A stretch of DNA of 64,000 bases from an uncultured Collinsella sp. (GCA_958413895.1 CATYVQ010000007.1:58884-122883); one strand, 5' to 3'. Shown: positions 9,221-18,691, counted from the first letter of the stretch. Notes: generated from the sequence alone by a model not told the origin. Translations and numbers: made by a program.

Positions 9221-9718
9221 ATGCCGGGCGAGAATTTTCCTGGCGATAGGATCGTCAGCTTGGTCGATGAGCTCGAAGGGCTGATCGAGGAAGCCAAGCC
9301 GCCTTTCGGCAAGAACGCTCAGTTCAAGGTCATCGACGCCGACGTGTTCTTCAACATCCTCGACGAGATCCGCATGAGCTATCCCGAGGAGTGGCAGAAG
9401 TCCCGCCGTATCCTTAAGGAGCGCGAGGAGCTTATGGCTTCCGCCGCCGCTCAGGCCGATTCCATCATCGCTGACGCTCAGCAGCAGGCCCTCACCATTG
9501 CCGGTGAGCAGGAGATCGTCCGCCTTGCGCAGCAGCAGGCCGACGACATCCGCGATCGTGCCCAGCAGTACGAGCGCGAGACGCGTTATGCTGCCGAGGA
9601 CTACGCAGAGCAGGTCTTTACGCACCTGGAGGAGAACCTCAAGAGCCTGACCGGCACCGTTACCCGTTGCCGTCAGCAGCTCAACGAGGGTGCCGCCCAA
9701 CAGAATGGTCAGTGGTAA
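9221..9718 (+). CDS. Coiled-coil protein, DivIVA/ATP-synthase-b-like, unknown role
   Basis: 165-aa soluble protein. The first third (DRIVSLVDELEGLIEEAKPP, FKVIDADVFFNILDEIRMSYP) is followed by a long Ala/Gln/Glu-rich helix with heptad character (residues ~60-140). It has no membrane segment and no catalytic motif. Proteins of this kind between coaD and the DUF177 gene are common in Actinobacteria and are often annotated as ATPase or DivIVA-like; I cannot assign a function. ATG 9221 is chosen over in-frame ATG 9197 because AAAGGAG (9209-9215) lies between them. The stop overlaps the next start (TAATG), which indicates translational coupling. Confidence 0.85.
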   Translation: MPGENFPGDRIVSLVDELEGLIEEAKPPFGKNAQFKVIDADVFFNILDEIRMSYPEEWQKSRRILKEREELMASAAAQADSIIADAQQQALTIAGEQEIVRLAQQQADDIRDRAQQYERETRYAAEDYAEQVFTHLEENLKSLTGTVTRCRQQLNEGAAQQNGQW

Positions 9719-10272
9719 TGGCTGAGTTCCCGAGCGTTACCGTCGATCTTTCCGAGCAGCTCGAGTTTCCTGGAGATTCGTATCCGCTGACCGGTAAGGT
9801 CGATGTCGCCACCTACACGGTGGGCGAGAAGGAGTACCAGCTACAGGACGGCATCGACTACGACGTTGTCTTTACCAATGCCGGTACCGGTGTCTTGCTC
9901 ACGGGCATGGTTCGCGCGCACGCCACCGGCGAGTGCGACCGTTGCCTGGAGCCCGCCTCGTTTGATATCGCCGGCGAGATCGAGGAGTTCTACCTCTTTG
10001 AGGAGCCCGAGGATCCCGAGGCCTACGAGGACGGCTACGAGCTCCTGGGTGAGGACCGTATCGTTGATCTGGGTGAGCCTATCAATGACGCGGTCGTTAT
10101 GGACACGCCGTTTGTGGTGCTCTGCAAGCCCGATTGCCGTGGTCTGTGCCCCACATGCGGTTGCAATCTCAACGTCGAGCAATGCGATTGCGCCGCCCAG
10201 GCAGAGGCAGAATGGGCCGCTGCCACGGAAAATCCATTTGCAGCATTGAAGAATCTCAAGCTTGATGAGTAA
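9718..10272 (+). CDS. DUF177 (YceD-family) protein
   Basis: 184-aa member of the DUF177/YceD family, which is almost always encoded next to rpmF and is linked to 23S rRNA or large-subunit maturation. The N-terminal half is beta-rich. A conserved CDRCLEP motif lies mid-protein, then an acidic segment, then a Cys-rich part (CKPDCRGLCPTCGCNLN, CDC) that probably binds zinc. ATG 9718 overlaps the previous stop codon. rpmF starts 64 bp downstream. The pairing with L32 is the strongest functional hint. Confidence 0.9.
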   Translation: MAEFPSVTVDLSEQLEFPGDSYPLTGKVDVATYTVGEKEYQLQDGIDYDVVFTNAGTGVLLTGMVRAHATGECDRCLEPASFDIAGEIEEFYLFEEPEDPEAYEDGYELLGEDRIVDLGEPINDAVVMDTPFVVLCKPDCRGLCPTCGCNLNVEQCDCAAQAEAEWAAATENPFAALKNLKLDE

Positions 10273-10336
10273 AACTGTGGTAGTATCGCTACTTGCGCGT
10301 AATCGCCACACTGGATAGTTCATAAGGAAGGTCACT

Positions 10337-10516
10337 ATGCCCGTACCTAAACAAAAGCAGGGTCGTATCCGCACTCACACCCGTCGTTCCGCCAACATGA
10401 AGATCTCGGCTGCGGCTCAGTCCACGTGCCCCCGTTGCGGTGCTGTCAAGCTCCCGCATCACGTGTGCCCCAGCTGCGGTTTCTACAAGGACCGCGAGGT
10501 TATCGTTACCGAGTAA
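10337..10516 (+). CDS. rpmF: 50S ribosomal protein L32
   Basis: 59-aa ribosomal protein of the large subunit. The start MPVPKQKQGRIRTHTRRS is typical, and four cysteines in CPRCG and CPSCG form the zinc ribbon of C+ type L32. ATAAGGAAGG at 10322-10331 is the ribosome site before ATG 10337. It lies between the DUF177 gene and plsX, the conserved yceD-rpmF-plsX arrangement. Confidence 0.97.
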   Translation: MPVPKQKQGRIRTHTRRSANMKISAAAQSTCPRCGAVKLPHHVCPSCGFYKDREVIVTE

Positions 10517-10556
10517 CGGTATACTCTGGATGCGATGCCGTTCCAAATGGAACCAC

Positions 10557-10586
10557 AATGGCCGGCTCAATGAGTCGGCCATTTTT
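10557..10586 (+). terminator. Hairpin between rpmF and plsX
   Basis: AATGGCCG and CGGCCATT form a stem with an 11-nt loop and a TTTTT tail. A small hairpin GTTCC/GGAAC (10540-10553) precedes it. It would partly separate ribosomal-protein expression from the lipid/RNA genes downstream, and plsX starts only 18 bp later. Confidence 0.8.
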
Positions 10587-10603
10587 GTATAAGGAGCATT
10601 TAT

Positions 10604-11623
10604 ATGAGTAACGTTCGCGTTTGTGTAGACGTTGTGGGCGGAGACGAGAAACCTCAGGTTGTTCTTGATGGTATCGAGGCTGCGCTTGCCGCCGATCCCG
10701 ATATCGAGGTCTTGGCAGCTGGTCCCGCCGAAATCGTCAATCCCTTTGCAGCTTCCCATGCACGTGTTGAGGCCCTTGAGGCGCCTGACGTTATCGCCAT
10801 GGATGACGATCCCATTCGCGCCGTGATGACCAAACGCAAGTCTTCGATCGTGCTGTCGTGCCGCGCCATCAAGAAGGGAAATGCGGACGCGTTCTTCTCC
10901 GCCGGCTCCACCGGCGCCATGACCGCCGCGGCTACTGCCTACGTGACGCCGTTTAGATATATGGCCGAAGGTAAGAAGCAGCCGGTGCGTCCCTGTCTGA
11001 CCAATGCGCTGCCCAATCGTGCCGGCGGTCTGACGGTGCTGTGCGATATGGGCGCCAACCCCGATGTCGAGGTCGATGACATGGTGCGTTTTGCCCAGAT
11101 GGGTAGCGCCTATGCCCGCGTCGTCCTGGACATCGAGCATCCCCGCGTGGGCCTGCTTGGTAACGGCACCGAGGACGAGAAGGGCTCCAACTTTACCAAG
11201 GCCTGCTTCCCGGCCATGAAAGCCGCCGTTCCCGGCTTTGTTGGTAACTGCGAGGGAACGGACATCACCTCGGGTAACTTCGATGTCGTCGTTGCCGATG
11301 GCATGTCGGGCAATATTGCGCTCAAGGCCACCGAGGGCGCTGCCAAGTTTTTGCTGCAGGAGCTCAAGGGTGTCTTTATGTCTTCGCTCGGCACCAAGAT
11401 TGCCGCGCTGCTCATCAAAAAGCAGATGCGCGAGATTAAAGCCAAGCTTTCGGGTGACGCCAAGGGCGGCGCGATTCTTTTGGGCCTGCGCGGCGTGGTC
11501 CTGATCGGCCATGGTGCCACTTCGGTCGAGGCTGTCAAAAACGGTACGCTCGCGGCGGCCGAAGCCGTGCGCGCCGGGCTGGTCGAGAATGTCGCCAACT
11601 CCATGGACGGTATCGTTTTTTAA
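10604..11623 (+). CDS. plsX: Phosphate acyltransferase PlsX
   Basis: 339-aa enzyme that converts acyl-ACP to acyl-phosphate for phospholipid synthesis, peripheral to the membrane. Family features include CVDVVGGDEKPQVVLDG at the N-terminus, FFSAGSTGAMTAAAT, LCDMGANPDVEV, GLLGNGTEDEKG and the C-terminal GAILLGLRGVVLIGHGATS. The usual Asp-Ala-Met-Gly-Gly-Asp start appears here as VDVVGGD. AAGGAG with good spacing precedes ATG 10604. With acpP downstream and fakA upstream, the window holds several parts of acyl-phosphate metabolism. Confidence 0.97.
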   Translation: MSNVRVCVDVVGGDEKPQVVLDGIEAALAADPDIEVLAAGPAEIVNPFAASHARVEALEAPDVIAMDDDPIRAVMTKRKSSIVLSCRAIKKGNADAFFSAGSTGAMTAAATAYVTPFRYMAEGKKQPVRPCLTNALPNRAGGLTVLCDMGANPDVEVDDMVRFAQMGSAYARVVLDIEHPRVGLLGNGTEDEKGSNFTKACFPAMKAAVPGFVGNCEGTDITSGNFDVVVADGMSGNIALKATEGAAKFLLQELKGVFMSSLGTKIAALLIKKQMREIKAKLSGDAKGGAILLGLRGVVLIGHGATSVEAVKNGTLAAAEAVRAGLVENVANSMDGIVF

Positions 11624-11690
11624 CAGCGAGTTAGAGCGCTGTTATGTGCTTCGCGGTGCACGTCGTGGGGTAGAATCAGAACCGTGTCTT

Positions 11691-11718
11691 GGTACCGCCC
11701 GGGCGGTACCATTCTTTT
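11691..11718 (+). terminator. Perfect 20-bp palindrome with T-rich tail before acpP
   Basis: GGTACCGCCC is followed directly by its reverse complement GGGCGGTACC (11691-11710), then ATTCTTTT. As RNA it gives an 8-bp stem with a CCGG loop, compatible with an intrinsic terminator or attenuator between plsX and acpP. An operator role is also possible. Confidence 0.6.
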
Positions 11719-11747
11719 GGTATTCATGCACTATGAGAGGAAGCGCT

Positions 11748-11990
11748 ATGGACCGCTCCGAAATCTTCGACAAGATCGCCGAGGTCGCTGCTGACGTTCT
11801 GGGCGTCGATGTTGCCGAAATTAGCGAGGAGACCACCTTTGACGACCTCGATGCCAATTCGCTCGAGCGTCTGCAGCTGGTTACGGCCATCGAGGACGAG
11901 TTCAACCTCGAGATCGATGACGAGACCCTGCTCTCGCTCAACTCTGTCGCCGACGCCGTCGACGCGATCGAAAACGCCAGGGAGGCCTAG
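11748..11990 (+). CDS. acpP: Acyl carrier protein
   Basis: 80-aa acidic carrier protein. The phosphopantetheine attachment serine lies in DDLDANSLERLQLVTAIED, a variant of the usual DSLD motif with an extra spacing residue (DANS in place of DSLD), inside a four-helix fold. GAGAGGAAG before ATG 11748 is a good ribosome site. It lies between plsX and rnc, a widespread order. The motif variant suggests it might be a specialised rather than the main fatty-acid ACP, but the neighbourhood is that of the housekeeping gene. Confidence 0.92.
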   Translation: MDRSEIFDKIAEVAADVLGVDVAEISEETTFDDLDANSLERLQLVTAIEDEFNLEIDDETLLSLNSVADAVDAIENAREA

Positions 11991-11993
11991 GTC

Positions 11994-12719
11994 TTGGCTT
12001 TGTCTGAACGACTTGCGCGTGCCCAGGAAATCTTGGGCCACGAGTTCAATAATAAGGTGCTGCTGCGCGCGGCGCTTACGCATCCCTCGGCAGTCGAGGG
12101 CCAGCCGGTTTCTGCCAGCTATGAGCGCCTTGAGTTCTTGGGCGATTCCATTTTGGGCGCTGTGGTCGCACGCTCCCTGTTTGAGTCCTATCCGGAGTTT
12201 GACGAGGGCAAGCTCACGCGCTTGAAGGTGTCGCTTGTCTCGGGCGCTACGCTGTCCGAGGTTTCTCACGAGCTGGGCATCGACGACATCATCATCTTTG
12301 GTGCCTCCGAGACCGGTACCGGTGCGCGCGGCCTGCATTCGGCGCTCGAGAACGTCTACGAGTCGCTCGTGGGCGCACTGTACCTGGATGCCGGCTGGGA
12401 TGCCGCAGCTGAGTTTATCCATCGTACGCTTAAGCCGCATTTGGCTTCCGAGCGTGCCGAGCATCCTGCAAACCCCAAGTCGTTTTTGCAGGAGTGCGTG
12501 CAAGCCGACGGTCACGAGCCCCCGGCGTACAAGCTCGTTGGCTCTGAGGGCCCGGCACATGCGCCCACCTTTACCGCCGTGGTTTTGATCGATGGTATTC
12601 GTCAGGGTCGCGGCTCCGGCTCCTCAAAGAAAGAAGCCGAGGGAGCCGCCGCGCTCGAAGCGCTCGACCGCATGGGTTACACCACCAACGGCGTGATTCT
12701 GAACAAGAAGCACGTGTAA
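11994..12719 (+). CDS. rnc: Ribonuclease III
   Basis: 241-aa double-strand-specific endoribonuclease for rRNA and mRNA processing. The N-terminal catalytic domain has the signature YERLEFLGDSILGAVVA with its acidic metal ligands, plus ALENVYESLVGALYLDAGWD. The C-terminal dsRNA-binding domain starts near NPKSFLQECVQADG and ends with GSGSSKKEAEGAAALEAL. The start is TTG 11994, supported by GGGAGG at 11980-11985 inside the end of acpP. It precedes smc, as in many Gram-positives. Confidence 0.97.
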   Translation: MALSERLARAQEILGHEFNNKVLLRAALTHPSAVEGQPVSASYERLEFLGDSILGAVVARSLFESYPEFDEGKLTRLKVSLVSGATLSEVSHELGIDDIIIFGASETGTGARGLHSALENVYESLVGALYLDAGWDAAAEFIHRTLKPHLASERAEHPANPKSFLQECVQADGHEPPAYKLVGSEGPAHAPTFTAVVLIDGIRQGRGSGSSKKEAEGAAALEALDRMGYTTNGVILNKKHV

Positions 12720-12729
12720 GCGAGGAACC

Positions 12730-15700
12730 GTGTATCTCAAGTCCCTCACGCTCAAAGGGTTCAAGTCGTTTGCCGACCGCGCCCATATGACGTTTGAGCC
12801 GGGCCTGACCGTCATCGTCGGTCCCAACGGCTCGGGAAAATCGAACATCTCTGACTCGATTCTGTGGGTCCTGGGCGAGCAGAGCGCCAAGCAGCTGCGC
12901 GGCCAGGCCATGGAGGACGTCATCTTCTCGGGCTCGTCAGCGCGCAAGCCGGTGGGTGTCGCTGAGGTTACGCTGGTGCTCGATAACTCGGACCATATGC
13001 TGCCCGTCGACTTTGACGAGGTCGCTATCACCCGTCGTATGTATCGCTCGGGCGAAAGCGAGTACCTCATCAACTCGAGCCCGTGCCGCCTGATGGACAT
13101 TCAGGACATCCTGCACGATTCGGGCCTGGGCAAGGATACGCATTCCATCATCAGCCAGGGCAAGCTCGACGCCATTTTGCAGAGCCGCCCCGAGGAGCGC
13201 CGCGCCCTGATTGAGGAGGCTGCCGGCATCTCCAAGCACAAGCGCCGCAAGGAGCGTGCGCTCAAAAAGATTAAATCGATGGACGAGCACCTGACCCGTG
13301 CCCGCGACATCAATAAGGAGATCGCCCGTCAGCTGCGGCCGCTGGAGCGTCAGGTCGATCGCGCGCGCAAGTACAAAGAGCTGTCCTCGCGCGCGAACGA
13401 GCTTACGCAGATGCTGGCCGTCGACGAGCTCCGTTCGCTGCAGTCGCAGTGGAACGACCTGGAGAGCCGCTCCAAGGAGGGCGCTGCCGAGCTTGAGCTT
13501 GCGCAGTACCGCCTGGGCGAAAAGGAGCGCGAGCTCGAGAAGCTCCAGGTCATGCTCGAGGAAAAGGGCCTTTTTGTGGGCGACCTGGGCGAGCAGCGCC
13601 GCCATATGCAAGACGTGGTCGGCCGCATTAACTCCGATATGCGCCTGCTCGAGGAAAAAGGCCACAACATGGTGTCGCGCCTGTCCGACATGCGCGGGCA
13701 GATTTCGAGCTCCGAACATCAGCGTCGTCGCGTGGTCGAGGAGCTCGAGGATGCGCGTGCCCAGCTTGAGGAAGTTACCGGTGCGCACATGCAGGCCCAG
13801 GACGACGTTGACGCCGCCGGTCCTGCCGCCGCCCAGCTCCACGAGCGCCGCGTGGCGCTCGACAATCAGATTTCGCAGCTCACGCGCGAGCAGCGCGATG
13901 TGCAGCGTGCGGCCGATAACGCCGCGCTCGAGCTCGCCAAGGTGAAGGACTCGCTGAGCAACGCCGAGGTCGAGGACAACATGTACGCCTCGCGCCTGGA
14001 GCAGATTGACGAGCAGCTCGAGGAGGTCACGGCCTCACTCGAGAGCCGTCGCGACCGCGCTGAGGAGCTTGAAGGCGCTCTTGAGGAAGCGCGCCAGGCC
14101 CAGGCCGATGCGCGTGAGGCCACCGAGGTCGCCCGTGCAGCCCTGAAGGACTTGCGTAATCGTGAGAGTGAGGCGCGCAACAAGCTGTCCGAGGTGCGCT
14201 CGGAGCTTGCCAGCCAAAAGAAACTCGATGCCCGCATGGCCGACAGCTCGCCGCTCGTGAGCCGTCTGGTGGGTACGCTGGGCGACGATGTCTTGGGTCG
14301 TCTGGGCGACGTGCTGGAGGCCCCGCGCGAGCTTGAGGGCCTGGTTGAGCAATTGCTCGCCGGCGATATCGATGCGCTGCTGTTTGATGACGCCGCCACG
14401 CTTGAGCGTGCCGGTCGTGCGGCTCTGGACCAAAAGAAGGCCTCGGGCGAGGCGCTGCTGGTGGCGCGCGGCGTGAGCAGCTCTACCGCCGCTGAGGGCG
14501 CTGCCGGTACCCGTCTGGTTGATCGTCTGTCCGTGCGCGCAGGCTACGGACCCGTCGTCGAGGCGCTGCTCGGCGGCTATTACGTAGTGGACGATCTTTC
14601 TGCCGCGCTGTCGGCGCCGGTCGTTGACGGCGTGACTTACGTGACTCCCGATGGCGCTCGCGTAAGCTGCGGCGGCCTGGTGCGCGTGGGCCTCGATGCC
14701 GGCGAGGCCTCGGGTGCTCTGGAGCGCAAGCGCCGTATCCGCGAGCTGGAGGGGCTTGAGCCCGATTTGGCCGCTGTGTTTGAACATGTGTCAGGCCAGG
14801 TCGTTGAGGCCAATGCGGCCGTTGAGGAAGCGCGTGCCGCTGAGGGCGATGCCGCCGGCGAGATCGCCCGTCTTGAGGGCGAGCGCCGCTCGCTGCTCTC
14901 CGAGATCGGCCGCTTGGAGCAAAGCGCCAACAATGCCGAGGTCGAGCGCGTGCGCATCTCCAAGCGCCGCGAGCAGGCCTCCGAAGCCGTTCGCGCTGCG
15001 CGCCCGCGCGTTGACGAGCTCACCCGTTCGCGTGACGAGGCTCGCGCGCAGGCAAGCAATCTGGGGTTGCAGATTGCCGAGGCCAACGACGAACTCGACC
15101 GCGTTCGCCGTGACGATTCCGAGGCTGCCGGCAAGCTCGCCGACGCCAAGGTTCGCCTAGCCCAGACGAGCGAACGCCTGCGTTCGCTGAAGGGCCGCGT
15201 GCCCGATCTGGAGCATCGTCTTGAGGGCATCGACCGCCGTATCCGCGGAACACGCCAGGCCTCGCGCTCGCTCGAATTGCTGCGCCTGCGCGTCGATCCC
15301 ATGCACGAGCGCTATTCGGCCCTGCTGGAGCGCGCGTCGGATTGGGCAGCGCGCCTGCGTGACCAGGCCTCTCTGGAGGAGGCGGACTCCGCATCGCTCA
15401 AGAAGACCATCGAGGATGCCAAGGCGGAGGTTGCCCACGCTAAGGAGCGGGTCGATACCGCCTCCGCCACGCAAAACGAGTTCAAGGTCGCGCGTGGCAA
15501 GCTCGAGGTGCAGGTAGAGGCCGCCATTAAGGCCATTACCGCCGATGGCACCACGGTACTCGAGGAAGCGCTCATGCTTCCGGCGCCCACGGACCGCGAT
15601 GCCGCCGAGCGCGAGCTCAACCAGCTCGTGCGTCAGATCAACAACCTGGGCCCTGTGAACCAGGTTGCCATGGAGGAGTACGAGCAGCTCAAGCGCCGCG

Positions 15701-16266
15701 CCGATTATATCGAGGAGCAGCTGGAAGACCTGGAGAGTGCGCGCAAGGCGCTCACCAAGATCACGGTGGCCATTGATCGCAAGATGCGGAAGGCCTTCCT
15801 GGTGACGTTTGAGAAGGTCGACGCGAACTTCCGCGAGATCTTCGCTATGCTCTTCCCGGGCGGTCAGGCTCATCTGGAGATGACCGATCCCGAGCATCCT
15901 GCCGAGACGGGTATCGAGGTCGTGGCGCAGCCGCGCGGCAAGCGCATCACCAAGATGATGCTCATGTCGGGCGGCGAGAAGAGCCTGACGGCGCTCGCCC
16001 TGCTCTTTGCCGTGTACCGCACGCGCACTGTGCCGTTCTATGTGCTGGACGAGGTCGAGGCGGCACTCGATGACGCCAACCTGTCCAAGCTCATTGGCGC
16101 GCTCGATGTGTTGCGTTCCGATACGCAGCTCTTGGTCATTTCGCATCAGCGCCGTACTATGGAGGACGCTGACGTCCTCTATGGCGTCTCGATGCAAGCC
16201 GACGGCGTCAGTCGCGTCGTCTCGCAAAAACTCGATCGCGAAACCGGAAAGGTCGTGAATGCATAA
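12730..16266 (+). CDS. smc: Chromosome segregation ATPase SMC
   Basis: 1178-aa SMC protein that condenses and organises the chromosome with ScpA/ScpB. The N-terminal ATPase lobe has Walker A GPNGSGKSN (about residues 33-41). A long coiled coil runs from about 170 to 500, a glycine-containing hinge from about 510 to 670 (with GYGPVVEALLGGYYVVDD), and a second coiled coil to about 1020. The C-terminal lobe has signature LMSGGEKSLTALALL and Walker B FYVLDEVEAALDDANL. The start is GTG 12730. It is followed without a gap by ftsY (the stop overlaps the ATG). Confidence 0.97.
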   Translation: MYLKSLTLKGFKSFADRAHMTFEPGLTVIVGPNGSGKSNISDSILWVLGEQSAKQLRGQAMEDVIFSGSSARKPVGVAEVTLVLDNSDHMLPVDFDEVAITRRMYRSGESEYLINSSPCRLMDIQDILHDSGLGKDTHSIISQGKLDAILQSRPEERRALIEEAAGISKHKRRKERALKKIKSMDEHLTRARDINKEIARQLRPLERQVDRARKYKELSSRANELTQMLAVDELRSLQSQWNDLESRSKEGAAELELAQYRLGEKERELEKLQVMLEEKGLFVGDLGEQRRHMQDVVGRINSDMRLLEEKGHNMVSRLSDMRGQISSSEHQRRRVVEELEDARAQLEEVTGAHMQAQDDVDAAGPAAAQLHERRVALDNQISQLTREQRDVQRAADNAALELAKVKDSLSNAEVEDNMYASRLEQIDEQLEEVTASLESRRDRAEELEGALEEARQAQADAREATEVARAALKDLRNRESEARNKLSEVRSELASQKKLDARMADSSPLVSRLVGTLGDDVLGRLGDVLEAPRELEGLVEQLLAGDIDALLFDDAATLERAGRAALDQKKASGEALLVARGVSSSTAAEGAAGTRLVDRLSVRAGYGPVVEALLGGYYVVDDLSAALSAPVVDGVTYVTPDGARVSCGGLVRVGLDAGEASGALERKRRIRELEGLEPDLAAVFEHVSGQVVEANAAVEEARAAEGDAAGEIARLEGERRSLLSEIGRLEQSANNAEVERVRISKRREQASEAVRAARPRVDELTRSRDEARAQASNLGLQIAEANDELDRVRRDDSEAAGKLADAKVRLAQTSERLRSLKGRVPDLEHRLEGIDRRIRGTRQASRSLELLRLRVDPMHERYSALLERASDWAARLRDQASLEEADSASLKKTIEDAKAEVAHAKERVDTASATQNEFKVARGKLEVQVEAAIKAITADGTTVLEEALMLPAPTDRDAAERELNQLVRQINNLGPVNQVAMEEYEQLKRRADYIEEQLEDLESARKALTKITVAIDRKMRKAFLVTFEKVDANFREIFAMLFPGGQAHLEMTDPEHPAETGIEVVAQPRGKRITKMMLMSGGEKSLTALALLFAVYRTRTVPFYVLDEVEAALDDANLSKLIGALDVLRSDTQLLVISHQRRTMEDADVLYGVSMQADGVSRVVSQKLDRETGKVVNA

Positions 16267-17183
16267 TGGGATTCTTTGACGCTCTCTCGCGCGGACTTGA
16301 GCGCAGTCGCGAGGCCCTCAACGAGGTCTTTTACTTTGGCGGCGAGGTCGACGAGGATTTTTGGGAGGACCTAGAGGACACCCTCGTCATGGGTGACATG
16401 GGTGCCGAGGTCGCGATCAGAGTGTCCGATGACCTGCGCGATGCCGCGGCCAAGAAGAACCTCAAGACCGCCCCGCAACTCCGTCGTGCCCTGGCCGAGC
16501 AACTCGAGCAGCATTTTGTGCCCGTCGAGCGCGATCCGTTCGCCGACACGCCGAGCTGCGTACTGTTTGTGGGCATTAACGGTGCCGGCAAGACCACGAC
16601 GGTCGGTAAGATTGCGAGCGCCATGGCCGCCCGCGGCAAGAACGTCGTGATCGGTTCGGCCGATACCTTCCGCGCCGCCGCCATCGAGCAGCTCGATGTG
16701 TGGGGCCAACGCGCCGGCGTCCCCGTCATCAAGCGCGACCGCGGCTCCGATCCGGCAAGCGTGTGCTATGACGTGCTCGACGAGGCCGATAAGCGCGGCA
16801 GCGACCTGGTGCTCATCGATACCGCCGGTCGTCTGCACACGAGTCCCGAGCTTATGCGCGAGCTTGCCAAGGTGGTCAATGTGACGCGTAAGCGCGCCGC
16901 CAATATGGCCGCCGGCCCCATGCCGGTCTCGGTCGTACTTGTGATCGATGCCGCCACTGGTCAGAACGGTCTGAACCAGGCGCTCGAGTTTAACGAGGCG
17001 CTAGGCCTGGACGGTATTATCATGACTAAGCTCGACGGCACGGCTAAGGGCGGTATCGCCATGGCCGTGGCCGAGAAACTCAAGCTCCCGATCCTGCGCG
17101 TGGGCGTGGGCGAGCAGGTCGATGATCTGCAGGAGTTCAATGCCAAAGATTTCTGCCGCGCCCTGGTGGGCGAGTCCAATTAA
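16266..17183 (+). CDS. ftsY: Signal recognition particle receptor FtsY
   Basis: 305-aa SRP GTPase at the membrane that receives SRP-ribosome complexes. It has a short N-terminal helical N domain, then the G domain: GINGAGKTTTVGKIA (P-loop), DTFRAAAIEQL, DTAGRLHTSPELM and TKLDGTAKGG. It lacks the long acidic A domain of the E. coli protein, which is usual for Actinobacteria and Firmicutes. ATG 16266 shares its A with the smc stop codon. ffh, its partner GTPase, follows 10 bp later. Confidence 0.97.
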   Translation: MGFFDALSRGLERSREALNEVFYFGGEVDEDFWEDLEDTLVMGDMGAEVAIRVSDDLRDAAAKKNLKTAPQLRRALAEQLEQHFVPVERDPFADTPSCVLFVGINGAGKTTTVGKIASAMAARGKNVVIGSADTFRAAAIEQLDVWGQRAGVPVIKRDRGSDPASVCYDVLDEADKRGSDLVLIDTAGRLHTSPELMRELAKVVNVTRKRAANMAAGPMPVSVVLVIDAATGQNGLNQALEFNEALGLDGIIMTKLDGTAKGGIAMAVAEKLKLPILRVGVGEQVDDLQEFNAKDFCRALVGESN

Positions 17184-17193
17184 GGAGTGACTA

Positions 17194-18669
17194 GTGTTTG
17201 ATTCCCTGAGCGATCGCCTCAACGACACATTTGACCGCCTGCGCGGCAAGGGCAAGCTGACCGAGGCCGATATTACTTCGGCCATGCGCGATATTCGCAT
17301 GGCGCTGCTCGAGGCCGACGTCAACTTTAAGGTCGTCAAGGAGTTCGTCGCCAAGACCAAGGAGCGCTGCATGACCGTCGAGGTCATGGAGTCGCTGTCG
17401 CCGGCGCAAAACGTCGTCAAGATCGTGCTCGACGAGCTCACCGAGATGCTTGGCTCAACCGAGAGCAAGCTCGTCTTTAGCAACCGCATTCCCAATGTCA
17501 TCATGCTTGTGGGTCTGCAGGGCTCCGGTAAGACCACGGCTGCCGTAAAGCTGGCCTACCTGCTCAAGAAGCAGGGCCGCTCGCCGTTGCTCGCCGCGTG
17601 CGACGTCTACCGTCCCGCCGCTGCCGACCAGCTGGCCACGCTCGGTGGCGAGATCGGCGTGCCGGTCTTCCGCGGTGACGGCGCGCACCCGGTTGACATT
17701 GCCAAGGGTGCCATCCAGGAGGCCGTCGACCACCTGCGCGATGTGGTTATCGTCGATACCGCCGGTCGTCTGCAGATTGATGAGCAGATGATGCAGGAGG
17801 CCGTGGACATCAAGAAGGCCGTCAAGCCCGATCAGGTGCTGATGGTCGTCGATGCCATGACCGGCCAGGATATCGTCAACGTCGTCTCGACCTTCGCCGA
17901 GCGCACCGACTTTGACGGCGTGATCATCTCCAAGCTCGACGGCGACGCCCGTGGCGGCGGCGCGCTTTCCGTGCGCCAGGTGACCGGCAAGCCCATCAAG
18001 TTCGTGAGCATGGGCGAGAAGCCCGATTCGCTGGAGCCGTTCTACCCCGACCGCATGGCCAAGCGCATCTTGGGCATGGGTGATGTTGTCGGCATTATCG
18101 AGAAGGCCCAGGAGGCCGCCGATGCCGAGCAGCTCGAGGCCGCCGAGCGCATGCTGCGCGAGGGCTTTACCATGAACGACATGCTCGACCAGATGAAGGC
18201 CGTCAAGAAGATGGGCGGCATGAAGGGCATTCTGGGCATGCTCCCCGGTGGCCAGCGTGCGCTCAACCAGATGGGTGGCAACCTGGACGAAGGCATCTTC
18301 GACAAGAACGAGGCCATCATCATGTCGATGACCAAGGAGGAGCGCCTTCGTCCCTCCATCATCAACGGTCAGCGTCGCGCCCGCATCGCCAAGGGCGCCG
18401 GCGCGACCCCCACTGAGGTCAATAGCCTTATGAAGCAGTGGGGCGAGATGAATAAGATGATGGGCCGCATGCGCTCGATGGCCAATCAGGCGCAGGCCGG
18501 CGGCAAGAAGGGCAAGAAGGGTAAGAAGGGCAAAAAGATGCGCATGCCCAATATTCCCGGTCTGGATGCCATGGGCCTGGGCGGCATGGGCGGACTTGGG
18601 ACGGGCGGTCCTAAGTCCGATATGGATCTGCTGCGCCAGATGGAAGCGCAGATGCGCAATAAGAAGTAA
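17194..18669 (+). CDS. ffh: Signal recognition particle protein Ffh
   Basis: 491-aa SRP54 GTPase that binds signal peptides and 4.5S RNA. The N domain is followed by a G domain with GLQGSGKTTAAVKLA, DVYRPAAADQL, DTAGRLQID and SKLDGDARGGGALS. The methionine-rich M domain is from about residue 325 (GFTMNDMLDQMKAVKKMGGMKG, with GMLPGG). The tail has a basic Lys/Gly repeat (GKKGKKGKKGKK) and a Gly/Met-rich stretch, typical for the family. The start is GTG 17194 after AAGGAGTGA. Last gene of the plsX-ffh cluster, ended by a hairpin. Confidence 0.97.
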   Translation: MFDSLSDRLNDTFDRLRGKGKLTEADITSAMRDIRMALLEADVNFKVVKEFVAKTKERCMTVEVMESLSPAQNVVKIVLDELTEMLGSTESKLVFSNRIPNVIMLVGLQGSGKTTAAVKLAYLLKKQGRSPLLAACDVYRPAAADQLATLGGEIGVPVFRGDGAHPVDIAKGAIQEAVDHLRDVVIVDTAGRLQIDEQMMQEAVDIKKAVKPDQVLMVVDAMTGQDIVNVVSTFAERTDFDGVIISKLDGDARGGGALSVRQVTGKPIKFVSMGEKPDSLEPFYPDRMAKRILGMGDVVGIIEKAQEAADAEQLEAAERMLREGFTMNDMLDQMKAVKKMGGMKGILGMLPGGQRALNQMGGNLDEGIFDKNEAIIMSMTKEERLRPSIINGQRRARIAKGAGATPTEVNSLMKQWGEMNKMMGRMRSMANQAQAGGKKGKKGKKGKKMRMPNIPGLDAMGLGGMGGLGTGGPKSDMDLLRQMEAQMRNKK

Positions 18670-18691
18670 CGACTGGTAGAGTCGTGTATGG

